DNA from: G965198795 sp965198795
GTDB lineage: Bacteria; Pseudomonadota; Alphaproteobacteria; Rhodospirillales; Casp-alpha2
Assembly: GCA_965198795.1 (NCBI GenBank)
Contig: OZ240674.1
Span: 124,001-188,000 of the forward strand
Length of the DNA stretch: 64,000 nucleotides
Direction: 5' to 3'
The position numbers and the translations under genes were made by a program. Each line of letters starts with the position of its first letter. Positions within the stretch are counted from its first letter, which is position 1. The notes below the pieces were generated by a model. That model was not told the DNA's origin, searched no databases, and saw only the letters and a program-made list of their open reading frames with translations. Positions 41,795 through 51,381 of this stretch are shown in pieces.

Positions 41795-42858
41795 CGTCTT
41801 GATTGCGCGCGTTTGGTCCGGTCGTGCTCGCCGATCATGGCCAACAACAGGCCCTCGCGTACGCCGCGGTCGGCGATACGGATTTCCGGCATCCGCCAAC
41901 GCCGCATGACAGCGGCTAGAATGGCGCATCCCATGACCATCAGATCGGCCCGTTCCGGGCCAATACAGGGCATCTTGGAGCGTTCCTCGCAGTTGAGCTT
42001 CGAGACCCGGTGCATCAAATCGACGACGCGGCCGCGCTCCAACACCATGCCGTCCACTAGCGAACGATCATATTTCGGCAAATCCAAATGAAGGGCGCCC
42101 AGCGTCGTCACCGTACCTGACGTGCCCAGCAGCAGCGCGTCGCCGGCCGTCACCCGTTCCGTGACGCCGTATTGGGCGTCGAAGGGCTCTAAAAGCCGGT
42201 CCACCTTGGCGGCTAGACTATTGAACGCCGCCTCCGTGCAATCGGGCTGGCCGTATTCCTCCGCCATGGTCACCACCCCAATGGGCAGCGACGTCATGCC
42301 GATGACCTTGGGGACGCCGTTTTCTTCCAGCGAGACCCAGGTGAGCTCCGTGGACCCGCCGCCGATGTCAAACAGCAGGCCACGCTTGGCTCCTCCTTGC
42401 AGCAGGGGGACGCAGCCGGCCAGGGTCAAGCGGGCTTCTTCCTCGGCGGAGATGACCTCTAGCTTGAGTCCCGTCACGTTTTGGACGCGTTCAAAGAAGC
42501 TGGCGCGGTTATCCGCGCGCCGGCAGGCCTCGGTCGCGACCGCGCGATAGGAAAGCACCTTGTGGCGTTTCAATTTGCCCGCGCAAACGCGAAGGGCGGA
42601 TACGGTGCGGGAAATGGCTTCCTCGCAGAGACAGGAGCCGCTCCCCAGCCCTTCGCCCAACCGGACAATGCGCGAGAACCCGTCAATGACCCTTGGCCCC
42701 CCGCTGCCCGGCACGGCGATCAAAAGGCGGCAGTTATGGGTGCCCAAGTCGATGGCGGCGAAGGCCGGCGCCTTTACGTCGCCACGCCGCCGGCGCTCTT
42801 TATGTGTCGGTGCTCGAACCTTTATGTCGGCTGTTGTATCGAGGCTATCGGGTGGCAT
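41791..42858 (-). CDS. Exopolyphosphatase / pppGpp phosphohydrolase (Ppx/GppA)
   Basis: An ASKHA-fold phosphatase that trims polyphosphate or converts pppGpp to ppGpp. The 355-residue product shows AAIDLGTHNCRLLIA (phosphate loop 1), VISAEEEARLTLAG, LLFDIGGGSTELTWV (loop 2) and LLGTSGTVTTLGAL. It lacks the long C-terminal HD domain of E. coli Ppx, which is usual for the short alphaproteobacterial form. The ~20 residues before KAPAFAAIDLG are variable, so a later start is possible. It is coupled to rlmE. Confidence 0.9.
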   Translation of the reverse strand: MPPDSLDTTADIKVRAPTHKERRRRGDVKAPAFAAIDLGTHNCRLLIAVPGSGGPRVIDGFSRIVRLGEGLGSGSCLCEEAISRTVSALRVCAGKLKRHKVLSYRAVATEACRRADNRASFFERVQNVTGLKLEVISAEEEARLTLAGCVPLLQGGAKRGLLFDIGGGSTELTWVSLEENGVPKVIGMTSLPIGVVTMAEEYGQPDCTEAAFNSLAAKVDRLLEPFDAQYGVTERVTAGDALLLGTSGTVTTLGALHLDLPKYDRSLVDGMVLERGRVVDLMHRVSKLNCEERSKMPCIGPERADLMVMGCAILAAVMRRWRMPEIRIADRGVREGLLLAMIGEHDRTKRAQSRR

Positions 42859-42873
42859 GGTGGGCGGGCGACT

Positions 42874-43844
42874 CTAATCTTGTTTCATGTCAGGACGTAG
42901 TGTAGGCGCGCTTCGTCCCCGAACCAAGACCTGTAAAGGACTCAATCCGCGCGCGCGTTCGTGGGCGGGGCGGTCGGCGCCGGCGGCGAGCTGCCCGCTG
43001 AAGTCCACGATCATCCGTTTCGCGATCAGGAACAGCATCAGGAGAGCCAACAGGTTGACCACGGCGAGAATGCCCATCATCGGATCGGAGAAGAAGAAGA
43101 CCGAGGTGGCCGCCGGGGCGACGGCGCCCAGAAACACGATGCCGCCCAGGACCAGCTTGAAGCCGTGCAGGACCACCGTGCTGTCCGTCATGACCGTCAG
43201 CGCGTTTTCACCCAGATAGTAATTATAGATGATCGAACTGAAGGCGAAGAGCAGAACGGCGCCGGTCAGGAAGTACTGCGTCCACTCTCCCAGGTGCGAG
43301 ACCAGGGATTGCTGGGTCAGCGCGACGCCATTAATTTCCTGAGCGCCCGCCACATAGACATCTCCCAGCAGAATGACGAAAGCCGTGCACGAGCAGATGA
43401 CGATGGTGTCGATGAACACCGAGAACGACTGTGTAATTCCCTGGCTGATGGGGTGGCGGACGGACGCCGTCGCGGCGACGTTCGGCGCGGAGCCGAGACC
43501 CGCCTCATTGGAGAACAACCCCCGGCGCAGCCCCTGGGCGCTCGCCCACATCCAAGAGACGGCCCCCGGGCCGCCGAGCGTGACGGCGACGGCGACGCCC
43601 GCGATGTTGCCGCCGCCGACGCGCCCTCCGGCGGACAGCAGCAACGCCTCACGGGCGGTGATGGCGTTCGGATCGCCGGATTGGTTCTTGCCCGACAACA
43701 CGCGAAACATGCGCGTGAAATACTTGAATTGCACGAATCCGCTCGCGGCGGTGCAAAAGAGACCGAGAACCACGAGGAATGGGATCAGCGCCCACCCCCA
43801 GTCAAGTCCCCAATGGCCCCGAATATCGATTCCAGCGTTTCCAT
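42874..43844 (-). pseudogene. Sodium:alanine symporter (AGCS family), degraded
   Basis: AGCS carriers are ~450-480 residue Na+/alanine or glycine symporters. Two lesions are visible. First, the ATG at 43844 (METLESIFGAIGDL) is out of frame with the continuation WALIPFLVVLGLFCTAASGF; one base appears lost near 43802. Second, GNIAGVAVAVTLGGPGAVSWMWASA is joined directly to GLRRGLFSNEAGLGSAP, skipping the ~130-150 residues that normally lie between. The C-terminal transmembrane part is otherwise intact (FIDTIVICSCTAFVILLG, YNYYLGENAL). Function is almost certainly lost. Confidence 0.8.
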
Positions 43845-44077
43845 CTGTAAAGCCCCCTTAATTCTCTTGAACCATGACGGTTGAGATTGTTTTTTCAACC
43901 CGCCGCTCAAACAGTCGAGCGTACTCATGCTATAAGATCGCCACATTTCAGACAACGAACGCCGCGTCGCGCGCCGGATGAGCGCGTCACGCCGGTATTA
44001 CGCGAAGCCGTTCCCCGGACATGCGGGACGCGCTAAAGTCGGCGGAGAGATGCTGTTTAGACCCCAGGCGGACATCC

Positions 44078-45823
44078 GTGTCCAAGATTATCGCTGATTT
44101 GAAATCCCCCAGGTTTGAGATTGAGAGCGGCGCGCCCGTTTCCGGGGCGTTTGGCGACGTCTATTTTTCACGCGATGGCGGTCCAGCGGAAGCGGAGCAC
44201 GTGTTCTTGCGCGGAATTGGCGCGCCGGCGCTTTGGCGTGAAAAGGCCGACGTCACCATTGGCGAGACGGGATTTGGGACAGGGTTGAATTTTCTTGTGG
44301 CGGTTGAGCAATTCCTGCGGACGGCCCCATTCGAGTCGCGGCTGCATTTTATGAGTGTCGAGGGATTCCCGCTAAGCCCCTCTGAAATGCTGGCCGCGCA
44401 TGACTTGTTGCCCGAAACTCTGCGGGAGTTGAGCAGGGATTTGCGTCTGGCTCTCCCGTCCCCGGTTCCCGGCGTTCATCAACGCTGGCTGTTCAATGAC
44501 CGGGTTTCATTGACACTTGGTTACGGTGACGCGGCGGAGACATTGGCCGAGATGGAGGCGTTCGCCGACGCCTGGTTTCTGGATGGTTTCGCCCCGGCCA
44601 GGAACCCGGCCATGTGGCGGGCGAACGTGTTCCGCCAGATTGCTCGTCTATCCGTGACCGGCGCCCGGCTGGCGACCTTCACCGTCGCGGGTGACGTGCG
44701 CCGCGGCTTAGCGGAAGCGGGGTTTGAACTTGAAAAGCGCCCGGGCTTCGGCCGCAAAAGGGAGTGTCTCGCGGCGCGATTTACCGGCCGCGCGAAGCGG
44801 CCGCCCGAGGCGCCCTCTAAGGTCACCGTGATCGGAGACGGAATTGCCGGTCATTCCGCCGTGCGGGCTCTAAAAAGATTGGGCGTGGCGGTTGACTGGC
44901 AAGCGCCCCCCGACGACCGCCTGGCCGGTTCCTGCGTGCCGCGGGCGCTCATCAGCCCCCGCGTGGCCAGTCCGCGTGACGTTTACGGGCGTTTCTTGAA
45001 CGCCGCTTATCTCCACGCTCAAGAAACGCTGCGAGAGACTCCCGGCGTCGAAGTCGTTGGCAGTTTGACGCTATTGGAAGACCGGAGAGAGAAAGCGGAG
45101 AGACACTTGGGCGAGGCTGGCTGGTCCAGCGAACTCGCGCGCCTGGTTGACCCCGCAGAAGCGTCGAGCGCCGCCGGCGTCGATTTGCCGGACTGGGCCG
45201 TTCACGCGCCAGGGGCGCTGATGGTCGAGGGGCGGACCTTGCTGGCCGCGATCGCTGATCAGGCTGGAGAAACGCCGAGGCCCGTGGTTGCGGCGCCCGA
45301 TCAAAAGCAAGGGCGGGTCGTTCTACTGGCCAATGGGTTGGGCGCTCTTGTCTGGCGTCCGGATTTGCCGTTGCGCGCAATGGGGGGGCAGACCATTACG
45401 GTCGCCAGCACGCCAGCCTTGGCGCCTCTATCCGTCGCGTTGCATTATGGCGGATACGTAACCCCGGCCAGGGACGGCGTTCATGTCATAGGATCGACTT
45501 ATGAACGGAATGCGACGCCGGGCGATTGGACGCCGGATGCGGCCGGACCGCTAACCATCGCCGGGAAATTGCGTGATCGGTTACCATCGCTCGCCGACGG
45601 GCTCGACGTTTCCAACGCCGTCAATCGCTGGTCGGGGATAAGGGCGGCCACGCCCGATCACCTGCCTATCCTTGGTCCGACCGGCTCGGCGGACGGCGAG
45701 GTCTGGACTTTGGTCGGCTTAGGGTCTAGAGGATTTCAGACAGCCCCCCTGTGCGCCGACAGTATCGCGGCCCGAATCGTAGGCGTCCCCAATCCCTTGC
45801 CCTTGTCCGCCGGGCGAAGTTAA
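44078..45823 (+). CDS. mnmC: Bifunctional tRNA (mnm5s2U34) methyltransferase / FAD oxidoreductase MnmC
   Basis: MnmC finishes the 5-methylaminomethyl-2-thiouridine wobble modification. The FAD-dependent C-terminal part converts cmnm5 to nm5, and the SAM-dependent N-terminal part methylates it to mnm5. The N-terminal DUF752 methylase domain has FGDVYFS, GETGFGTGLNFLVA, DAWFLDGFAPARNPAMW and TFTVAGDVRRGL. The FAD domain starts at VTVIGDGIAGHSAVRALKRLG and has VNRWSGIRAATPDHLPILGP near the end. GTG 44078 follows AGGCGG and is preferred; an ATG at 44021 is also in frame. It converges on argE with a 4 bp overlap of stops. Confidence 0.92.
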   Translation: MSKIIADLKSPRFEIESGAPVSGAFGDVYFSRDGGPAEAEHVFLRGIGAPALWREKADVTIGETGFGTGLNFLVAVEQFLRTAPFESRLHFMSVEGFPLSPSEMLAAHDLLPETLRELSRDLRLALPSPVPGVHQRWLFNDRVSLTLGYGDAAETLAEMEAFADAWFLDGFAPARNPAMWRANVFRQIARLSVTGARLATFTVAGDVRRGLAEAGFELEKRPGFGRKRECLAARFTGRAKRPPEAPSKVTVIGDGIAGHSAVRALKRLGVAVDWQAPPDDRLAGSCVPRALISPRVASPRDVYGRFLNAAYLHAQETLRETPGVEVVGSLTLLEDRREKAERHLGEAGWSSELARLVDPAEASSAAGVDLPDWAVHAPGALMVEGRTLLAAIADQAGETPRPVVAAPDQKQGRVVLLANGLGALVWRPDLPLRAMGGQTITVASTPALAPLSVALHYGGYVTPARDGVHVIGSTYERNATPGDWTPDAAGPLTIAGKLRDRLPSLADGLDVSNAVNRWSGIRAATPDHLPILGPTGSADGEVWTLVGLGSRGFQTAPLCADSIAARIVGVPNPLPLSAGRS

Positions 45824-46983
45824 CCGTTGACGGCGCGGTCCAGCAGGCGCTCCATGAACGCCTCGCCCCTGGCGATCTGATCCAGTTCGATAAACTCGTT
45901 GGGCTTGTGGGCCTGATTGATGCTGCCAGGGCCGCAGATCACGCACGGCATGGCGGCGGATTGTTGAAACAATCCGGCTTCCGTCCCGAATGCGACGGCG
46001 GCGTGGTCATTTTGTCCGGCGAGATGTTTGGTGAGCGCGACGACTTCCTCGCCAGGGTCCGTATCCAGCGCGGGAATGCCGCTTAAATCCTCGATCTCGA
46101 TACACGTGTCCGGGTCGCGGTTCCGCATTTCCGGTTCCAGCGTTCGCCGAATGAAATCCGTAATTTCCCCGTGCAACGCTGCGGCGTCGTGCTTGGGCAG
46201 GTGGCGGAACTCGCAGTCCATCTGACAGAAACCGGGTACGATGTTCAACTGTTCGCCGCCGTTGATGACGCCCGTGTGGAGTGTGGTGAAGGGAACGTCA
46301 TATAGTTCGTCGAACGGCCCTTCCGCCTCGATTTGAGCGGCTTTGTCACGCAAGAACACGACAAGACGGGCGGCGTATTCCACCGCGTTGACGCCTTCGG
46401 GCGTAAGACTGGAGTGCGCTTCCCTGCCCTTGAAGCGAACGCGATAGCCGCGTTTCCCCTTGTGGCCCGTGCAAACCCGCATGTTCGTGGGTTCGCCGAT
46501 GATCCCCATCATGGGCTTTACCGGCAGACCGTTCATCATCTCGATCAAACGCCGAACGCCGACGCAGCCGATTTCCTCATCATGGCTAAAGGCGAGGTGA
46601 ATGGGCGTGGTGAGTTCTTGTGCGGTAAATTCAGGCACATAAGCCAGGCAAAGCGCTATGAAACTTTTCATGTCCGAGGCGCCGCGGCCATAGAGTCTGC
46701 CGTCTTTTTCGATCACCTTGAACGGATCCGACGCCCAGTCCTGCCCTTCCACCGGGACCACGTCGGTGTGGCCCGACAGCATGATCCCGCCCTTGTCCTT
46801 TGGGCCAATGGTGGCGTAGAGATTGGCTTTGGCGCCCGTTTCGTCCCTCACCAACTGGCTCTCGACGCCATGCCGGGAAAGCACGTCCTGAACGAACGCC
46901 ATGAGTTCCAGGTTGGATAAATGACTGGTGGTGTCGAACGAAATCAGTTTTTCGATCAAGGCGCGCGATGAGAGGTCGGTCAT
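45820..46983 (-). CDS. argE: Acetylornithine deacetylase (M20 family)
   Basis: This metallohydrolase releases ornithine from N2-acetylornithine in arginine synthesis. The 387-residue protein from ATG 46983 (MTDLSSRALIEKLISFDT) has the zinc motifs MLSGHTDVVPV (His, Asp) and AFSHDEEIGCVG (catalytic Glu and metal Glu), plus the dimerisation segment KGREAHSSLTPEGVNAVEYAARL. The length equals E. coli ArgE. Other M20 deacylases are possible, but VPVEGQDWASDPF and GIIGEPTNMRVCTGHKG fit ArgE. The upstream extension to 47037 is not needed. Confidence 0.9.
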   Translation of the reverse strand: MTDLSSRALIEKLISFDTTSHLSNLELMAFVQDVLSRHGVESQLVRDETGAKANLYATIGPKDKGGIMLSGHTDVVPVEGQDWASDPFKVIEKDGRLYGRGASDMKSFIALCLAYVPEFTAQELTTPIHLAFSHDEEIGCVGVRRLIEMMNGLPVKPMMGIIGEPTNMRVCTGHKGKRGYRVRFKGREAHSSLTPEGVNAVEYAARLVVFLRDKAAQIEAEGPFDELYDVPFTTLHTGVINGGEQLNIVPGFCQMDCEFRHLPKHDAAALHGEITDFIRRTLEPEMRNRDPDTCIEIEDLSGIPALDTDPGEEVVALTKHLAGQNDHAAVAFGTEAGLFQQSAAMPCVICGPGSINQAHKPNEFIELDQIARGEAFMERLLDRAVNG

Positions 46984-47216
46984 GAAATTTCCTGGGCCGG
47001 GGCTGTGAAGGTCGAGACAAGTGGCGCAAGCATCCACGCCTATTCGCCTTTTGGCAAGGGGGGCCGATGATCGGCCGCGCCGGGTTGGCGAATTTTAATG
47101 TCATGTTCCGTTGGCGCGCCGCGCGCCGCCTCACGTCCGCGCGAGTTGAATAATCGCCGCGTCTTCGGTATGCAATCCTTTCTGTTCGCCGTGAAAGTCG
47201 CCGTGAACCGGGGGAT

Positions 47217-48206
47217 ATGAGAATGATCGTTCCGCGTGTCGATCTTGGCGCGCCGCGCGCCGCCGCCAACGCCGAAGACCGCCGCCAAGCCGAGATGGAC
47301 GCCGCGCGCGCTATCGACGCCGCTTGCCGGAGGGTTGGCTTTTTCTACGTGACGGGTCATGGCGTGGATGAGACGGTTCTCAAGGGCGCCTTTGAGGCGG
47401 CCAAAAGCGTGTTCGCCTTGAAGCCGGAGATCAAGGACAAATATCATATCCGCCACAGCTTTCCCAATCAGCGGGGTTATGTGCCGTTTTTCGAGGAGAA
47501 TATTGACTTCGGCAACGCGCGCGATTTGAAAGAAGCCTATGACTTTGGCCGTCCTTTGGCGGCGGACGACCCGGATTTGGCCGTCGGCACGCCGTTCCAC
47601 GCGGAGAACGTCTTTCCGGTCGAGTTGCCGGGGTTCCGGCGCGCGATCGAGGCCTATTACGAGGCCATGCTGCGATTGTCGGACGAGTTGGTCCGCTTAA
47701 CGGCGCTGGCGTTGGAACTGCCGGATGATTTCTTCGCCGGCAAGATGGATAAAGCCGTCGCCAATTTGCGTTTGCTGCGTTATCCGGCTCAACCGGATGA
47801 CGCGGAACCGGATATCATGGGGGTTGGCGCGCATACGGATTACGGTTTCATGACCTTGTTGGCGCAAGACGACGCCGGCGGTTTGGAAATTCAAGCCATG
47901 GACGGCGCCTGGCTGCCGGTCCAGCCCGTGCCGGGAAGCTTCGTCGTAAACATTGGCGAGTTGCTGGCCCGCTGGACCAATGACCGTTACCGTGCGACGC
48001 CGCACCGGGTGATCAACAAAAGCGCGTCCGAGCGTTATTCCTTGCCGTTCTTTCTGGACACCAATTATCACGCGCGGATCGAATGTATCCCGACCTGTCT
48101 GGCCGGGGGCGAGACGCCCAAATATGCGCCGGTGATCGGCGGCGAGTATCTGACAAGCAGGTTCGACCAGACCTTCAACTATCGCCGGAACGGGACGGCG
48201 GAATAG
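47217..48206 (+). CDS. 2-oxoglutarate/Fe(II)-dependent oxygenase, isopenicillin N synthase-like
   Basis: A cytoplasmic non-heme iron oxygenase of unknown substrate. The 329-residue sequence has the N-terminal DIOX domain (GFFYVTGHGVDETVLKG, PNQRGYVPFFEEN) and the 2OG-Fe core. Iron ligands are His and Asp in GAHTDYGFMTLLAQDD and His in RATPHRVINKSASERYSLPFF, which also carries the 2OG-binding Arg. ATG 47217 and 47223 are both available. The bacterial relatives are often annotated as gibberellin- or flavonol-type oxygenases without evidence. It is not in an obvious operon. Confidence 0.88.
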   Translation: MRMIVPRVDLGAPRAAANAEDRRQAEMDAARAIDAACRRVGFFYVTGHGVDETVLKGAFEAAKSVFALKPEIKDKYHIRHSFPNQRGYVPFFEENIDFGNARDLKEAYDFGRPLAADDPDLAVGTPFHAENVFPVELPGFRRAIEAYYEAMLRLSDELVRLTALALELPDDFFAGKMDKAVANLRLLRYPAQPDDAEPDIMGVGAHTDYGFMTLLAQDDAGGLEIQAMDGAWLPVQPVPGSFVVNIGELLARWTNDRYRATPHRVINKSASERYSLPFFLDTNYHARIECIPTCLAGGETPKYAPVIGGEYLTSRFDQTFNYRRNGTAE

Positions 48207-48956
48207 ATTGCTTCGGAACTCGGGCGCGAGGAAACCGCGCAGGCAAAGTCCCCTGGCGGTTTGGCGGCGTTTTAGAAGCGTGCCTGAAAGGCGGAAAGCT
48301 CTTGAATCCAGGCCGCCGCCAACCGGCGTCGTTAACCGCGCACGCGGGTAATCAACGCGCTGATCCGTTCGGCGGCGAACAAAATCGCATGGGCGATCGG
48401 GGCGGCGGCCGTGGTGGTCAGGGCCACGTGAGGAGCGCCGGTGAAACCGGGTTCGGCGTTTTCATATGAGTTCATTTCACGCACTCCATGACTTCGGCGG
48501 GGAATTCCGCTTGAACTTCTCAGCGCACGCGCGCTTTTCACGGCTGGGCTTACAGCCGGAGCCGGCTTCCGGCACGCGTCATTTCAGAAGACCTGGCATG
48601 TTCCATTTGCATGTCCGCGTCCCGGCGTTAAAGGCGGAGCAGCGTATTTTATGTTGCGCCGCACACATGGTTGACGCGGACGCGCGGGAATAATTCACGC
48701 GAAGTCGGCGAAAATACTCATGAATCCCGTTTGAGTTTCCGTAAAAGATCATGTTACCGTTTGCACCGGTTCCATGACACGGTGTGTCGGGAGATAAGGC
48801 GCGGCTTCACTTGAATAATGGCCATTGAGAGTCGGCGCGGAGACGTGAATGTGATGTTGGCCCGACTTTCAGCAGGGAGCCAGCGAATAAAACGGCGGCC
48901 TGCCCGGCGCGCGCAATGACGTCGGCGAGACCGCGAGACAGGGATGTTAGGGACGC
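48207..48956. other. Long spacer before the ABC transporter operon
   Basis: 750 bp with no firmly supported gene apart from one small possible ORF on the minus strand (listed separately). The part from 48700 to 48956 presumably holds the promoter and regulator sites of the transporter operon. I see no clear terminator, riboswitch or tRNA in it. Confidence 0.5.
48332..48475 (-). CDS. Possible small protein, 47 residues
   Basis: Not recognised. From ATG 48475, preceded by GGAG at 8 bases, the frame encodes MNSYENAEPGFTGAPHV followed by an alanine-rich helix (TTTAAAPIAHAILFAAERI) and a basic end (ALITRVRG). The helix is amphipathic to weakly hydrophobic, so a small membrane-associated protein is conceivable. 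Only the ribosome-binding site and composition support it. Confidence 0.35.
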   Translation of the reverse strand: MNSYENAEPGFTGAPHVALTTTAAAPIAHAILFAAERISALITRVRG

Positions 48957-50051
48957 ATGACGAACCTGAACGACGTGATCGTCCGGTTTGTTGAGGTTCA
49001 GAAGAGCTATGACGGGGAAACCCTCGTCGTAAAAAATCTCAATCTGGATGTCGCGCGCGGCGAGTTTCTCACGATGTTGGGCCCGTCGGGTTCCGGCAAG
49101 ACGACCTGCCTGATGATGCTGGCAGGTTTTGAGCCCGCCACGCATGGTGAGATTTTCCTCAACGACCAACCCATCAACAACGTGCCGCCGCACAAACGCG
49201 GGATCGGCATGGTGTTTCAGAATTATGCGCTGTTCCCTCATATGACGGTAGAGGAAAATCTCGCATTCCCGCTGGCGGTGCGGAAGACGAACCGGTCCGA
49301 GATCGAGAGCCGTGTCAACAAGGCCCTTGACATGGTGCAACTGGGCGGCTTCGGCAGCCGGCGTCCGGGGCAGCTTTCGGGCGGTCAGCAGCAACGTGTC
49401 GCCGTCGCCCGCGCGCTCGTATTCGACCCGGTTCTGGTGTTGATGGACGAGCCGCTGGGCGCGCTTGACAAACAGCTGCGTGAGCAAATGCAGTACGAGA
49501 TCAAGCACATCCACGAGAACTTGGGCGTCAGCATGGTATATGTAACCCACGACCAGTCGGAAGCATTGACCATGTCGGACCGGATCGCCGTCTTCAACGA
49601 CGGGGTGATCCAGCAATTGGCCTCTCCGTCGGAATTGTACGAGCATCCGCGAAATGCGTTCGTCGCCCAGTTCATTGGCGAAAACAATACGTTGGCGGGC
49701 AAGATCAAGTCGGTGAACGGCGATGGCTGCACGGTCGAGGTTCCGGGCGGCGGGGACGTTCAGGCCAAGGCCGTGAACATCGGCGGCGTCGGCGGAATGA
49801 CGACTTTGTCGCTACGGCCCGAACGGGTCATGATCAACGAGGACCCCGCGAAGTTCCCGAACAACTTCGAGGCCAAGGTCGAGGAGTTGATTTATCTGGG
49901 CGATCACATTCGCACGCGAGTCAGCGTCTGCGGCCAGGATGATTTTATCGTCAAGGTGCCCAATGACGGGGCGCACGGCGGCTTGACGGAAGGATCGACC
50001 GCCAGAGTGGGTTGGTCGATGGAAGATTGTCACGCTTTGGATGCGTCCTGA
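48957..50051 (+). CDS. Pot-type ABC transporter ATP-binding protein
   Basis: The ATPase of a spermidine/putrescine-family importer. The 364-residue product has Walker A LGPSGSGKTTCLMMLAG, Q-loop GMVFQNYALFPHMTVEEN, signature LSGGQQQRVAVARAL and Walker B VLVLMDEPLGALD. The H-loop is VYVTHDQSEALTMSDRIAV, and a C-terminal TOBE-like regulatory domain contains LRPERVMINE. It is first in the order ATPase, binding protein, permease, permease. In alphaproteobacteria this subfamily serves various amines, not only polyamines. The regulators and C1 operon nearby make a quaternary or methylated amine plausible. Confidence 0.92.
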   Translation: MTNLNDVIVRFVEVQKSYDGETLVVKNLNLDVARGEFLTMLGPSGSGKTTCLMMLAGFEPATHGEIFLNDQPINNVPPHKRGIGMVFQNYALFPHMTVEENLAFPLAVRKTNRSEIESRVNKALDMVQLGGFGSRRPGQLSGGQQQRVAVARALVFDPVLVLMDEPLGALDKQLREQMQYEIKHIHENLGVSMVYVTHDQSEALTMSDRIAVFNDGVIQQLASPSELYEHPRNAFVAQFIGENNTLAGKIKSVNGDGCTVEVPGGGDVQAKAVNIGGVGGMTTLSLRPERVMINEDPAKFPNNFEAKVEELIYLGDHIRTRVSVCGQDDFIVKVPNDGAHGGLTEGSTARVGWSMEDCHALDAS

Positions 50052-50176
50052 AAGCCCATTCAAAGCGTCACAGTTCGGTGTCGGCGCGGTTGGCCGGCAT
50101 CGTCAACCAGGAGTGCCGGTTCTGAAGCCGATGAAGACGCGGCCGGTACGTTCAACCTAAGTGGAGAGAAGTAGAA

Positions 50177-51274
50177 ATGACAAAAATCCGTAACCTTTCG
50201 ACGCTGACGGCGGCCTGTGTTCTGGCCATCGGCGTCGCGTCCGCGAGCAACGCCAAGGCAACCGATCTGACGGTCGTTTCCTGGGGCGGCGCTTACACCA
50301 AGAGCCAGGTTGAGGCCTATCACAAGCCGTTCGAAAAGAAGGAAGGCGTCAAGATCAAGTCCGAGAACTATAACGGCGGATTGGCTGAAATCAAAGCCCA
50401 GGTGGAAGCCAAAAACGTGACCTGGGACGTGGTCGACTTCGAATTGTCCGACGCCGTTCGCGGCTGTGACGAAGGCTTGCTGGAGCCGATTGACGCTTCC
50501 ATTCTGCCGAAAGGCGCCGACGGCATGGCGGCCGCCAAGGACTTCATCCCGGGCGCCCTGCAAGAGTGCGCTGTCGGCACCATCGTCTGGTCGACGATCT
50601 ATGCGTATGACGGCAGCAAGTTCCCCGGCGCCAAGCCGAAGACCATGGCGGACTTCTTCGACACCAAGAAGTTCCCCGGCAAGCGCGGCATGCGTAAAAC
50701 ACCGAAAGCCAACCTGGAGTTCGCTCTGATCGCCGACGGCGTGAAGACGGGCGACGTCTACAAAGTGCTGGCCACCAAAGAAGGTCAGGACCGGGCGTTC
50801 GCCAAACTGGACACCATCAAGTCCAGTGTCGTTTGGTGGGAAGCTGGCGCTCAGCCGCCGCAACTGCTGGCTGACGGCGAAGTTACAATGACCACCGCCT
50901 ACAACGGACGGATTTTTAACGCTGTCGCGTCCGAGGGCAAACCGTTCAGCATCGTCTGGGACGGCCAGGTTTATGACCTCGACCTCTGGGGAATCCCCAA
51001 AGGCGCGAAGAACAAGGCGGCCGCTCTAGAGTTCATTAAGTTCTCGACCGACACCCAGCGTTTGGCTGATCAGGCGGCTTGGATTTCCTACGGTCCGGTT
51101 CGGAAATCCTCCGTTCCGAAAATCGGCAAACACGCGACCGCAGGTATTCCGATGGGTCCGCACATGCCGACCGCTCCGGCCAACTTCAAAAACGCGTTGC
51201 AGAACAACTTCGAGTTCTGGGCCGACTACCAGGATGAACTGAACGAGCGCTTCCAGGCTTGGTTGACCAAGTAA
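50177..51274 (+). CDS. Periplasmic solute-binding protein, PotD/PotF family
   Basis: The receptor of the Pot-type importer. The 365 residues begin with a signal peptide (MTKIRNLSTLTAACVLAIGV, then ASASNAKA) and continue into DLTVVSWGGAYTKSQVEAYHKPFEKKEGVKIK, the SBP family 8 fold. VDFELSDAVRGCDEGLLEPID, WSTIYAYDGSKFPGAKPKTMADFFDTKKFPG and WWEAGAQPPQLLADGEV are typical landmarks. The ligand cannot be told from the sequence by eye. A GAGAGAAG-type ribosome-binding site precedes the ATG. A stem-loop follows its stop at 51291-51317. Confidence 0.92.
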   Translation: MTKIRNLSTLTAACVLAIGVASASNAKATDLTVVSWGGAYTKSQVEAYHKPFEKKEGVKIKSENYNGGLAEIKAQVEAKNVTWDVVDFELSDAVRGCDEGLLEPIDASILPKGADGMAAAKDFIPGALQECAVGTIVWSTIYAYDGSKFPGAKPKTMADFFDTKKFPGKRGMRKTPKANLEFALIADGVKTGDVYKVLATKEGQDRAFAKLDTIKSSVVWWEAGAQPPQLLADGEVTMTTAYNGRIFNAVASEGKPFSIVWDGQVYDLDLWGIPKGAKNKAAALEFIKFSTDTQRLADQAAWISYGPVRKSSVPKIGKHATAGIPMGPHMPTAPANFKNALQNNFEFWADYQDELNERFQAWLTK

Positions 51275-51290
51275 GACCTCCTCCGGTTTC

Positions 51291-51317
51291 GGGGGCTTTG
51301 GTTCAACCATGGCCCCC
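51291..51317 (+). promoter_or_regulatory. mRNA stem-loop between binding-protein and permease genes
   Basis: GGGGGC (51291-51296) pairs with GCCCCC (51312-51317), with an inner TGGTT/AACCA stem. There is no T-run. Such loops behind binding-protein genes commonly protect that mRNA segment and reduce permease expression; the function here is inferred from position. Confidence 0.5.
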
Positions 51318-51381
51318 GGCGACCACCCTATTCGTTTAGTTATTCAAAGAACGACGCAAATCCGTAAGGGGACGGGGGTCC

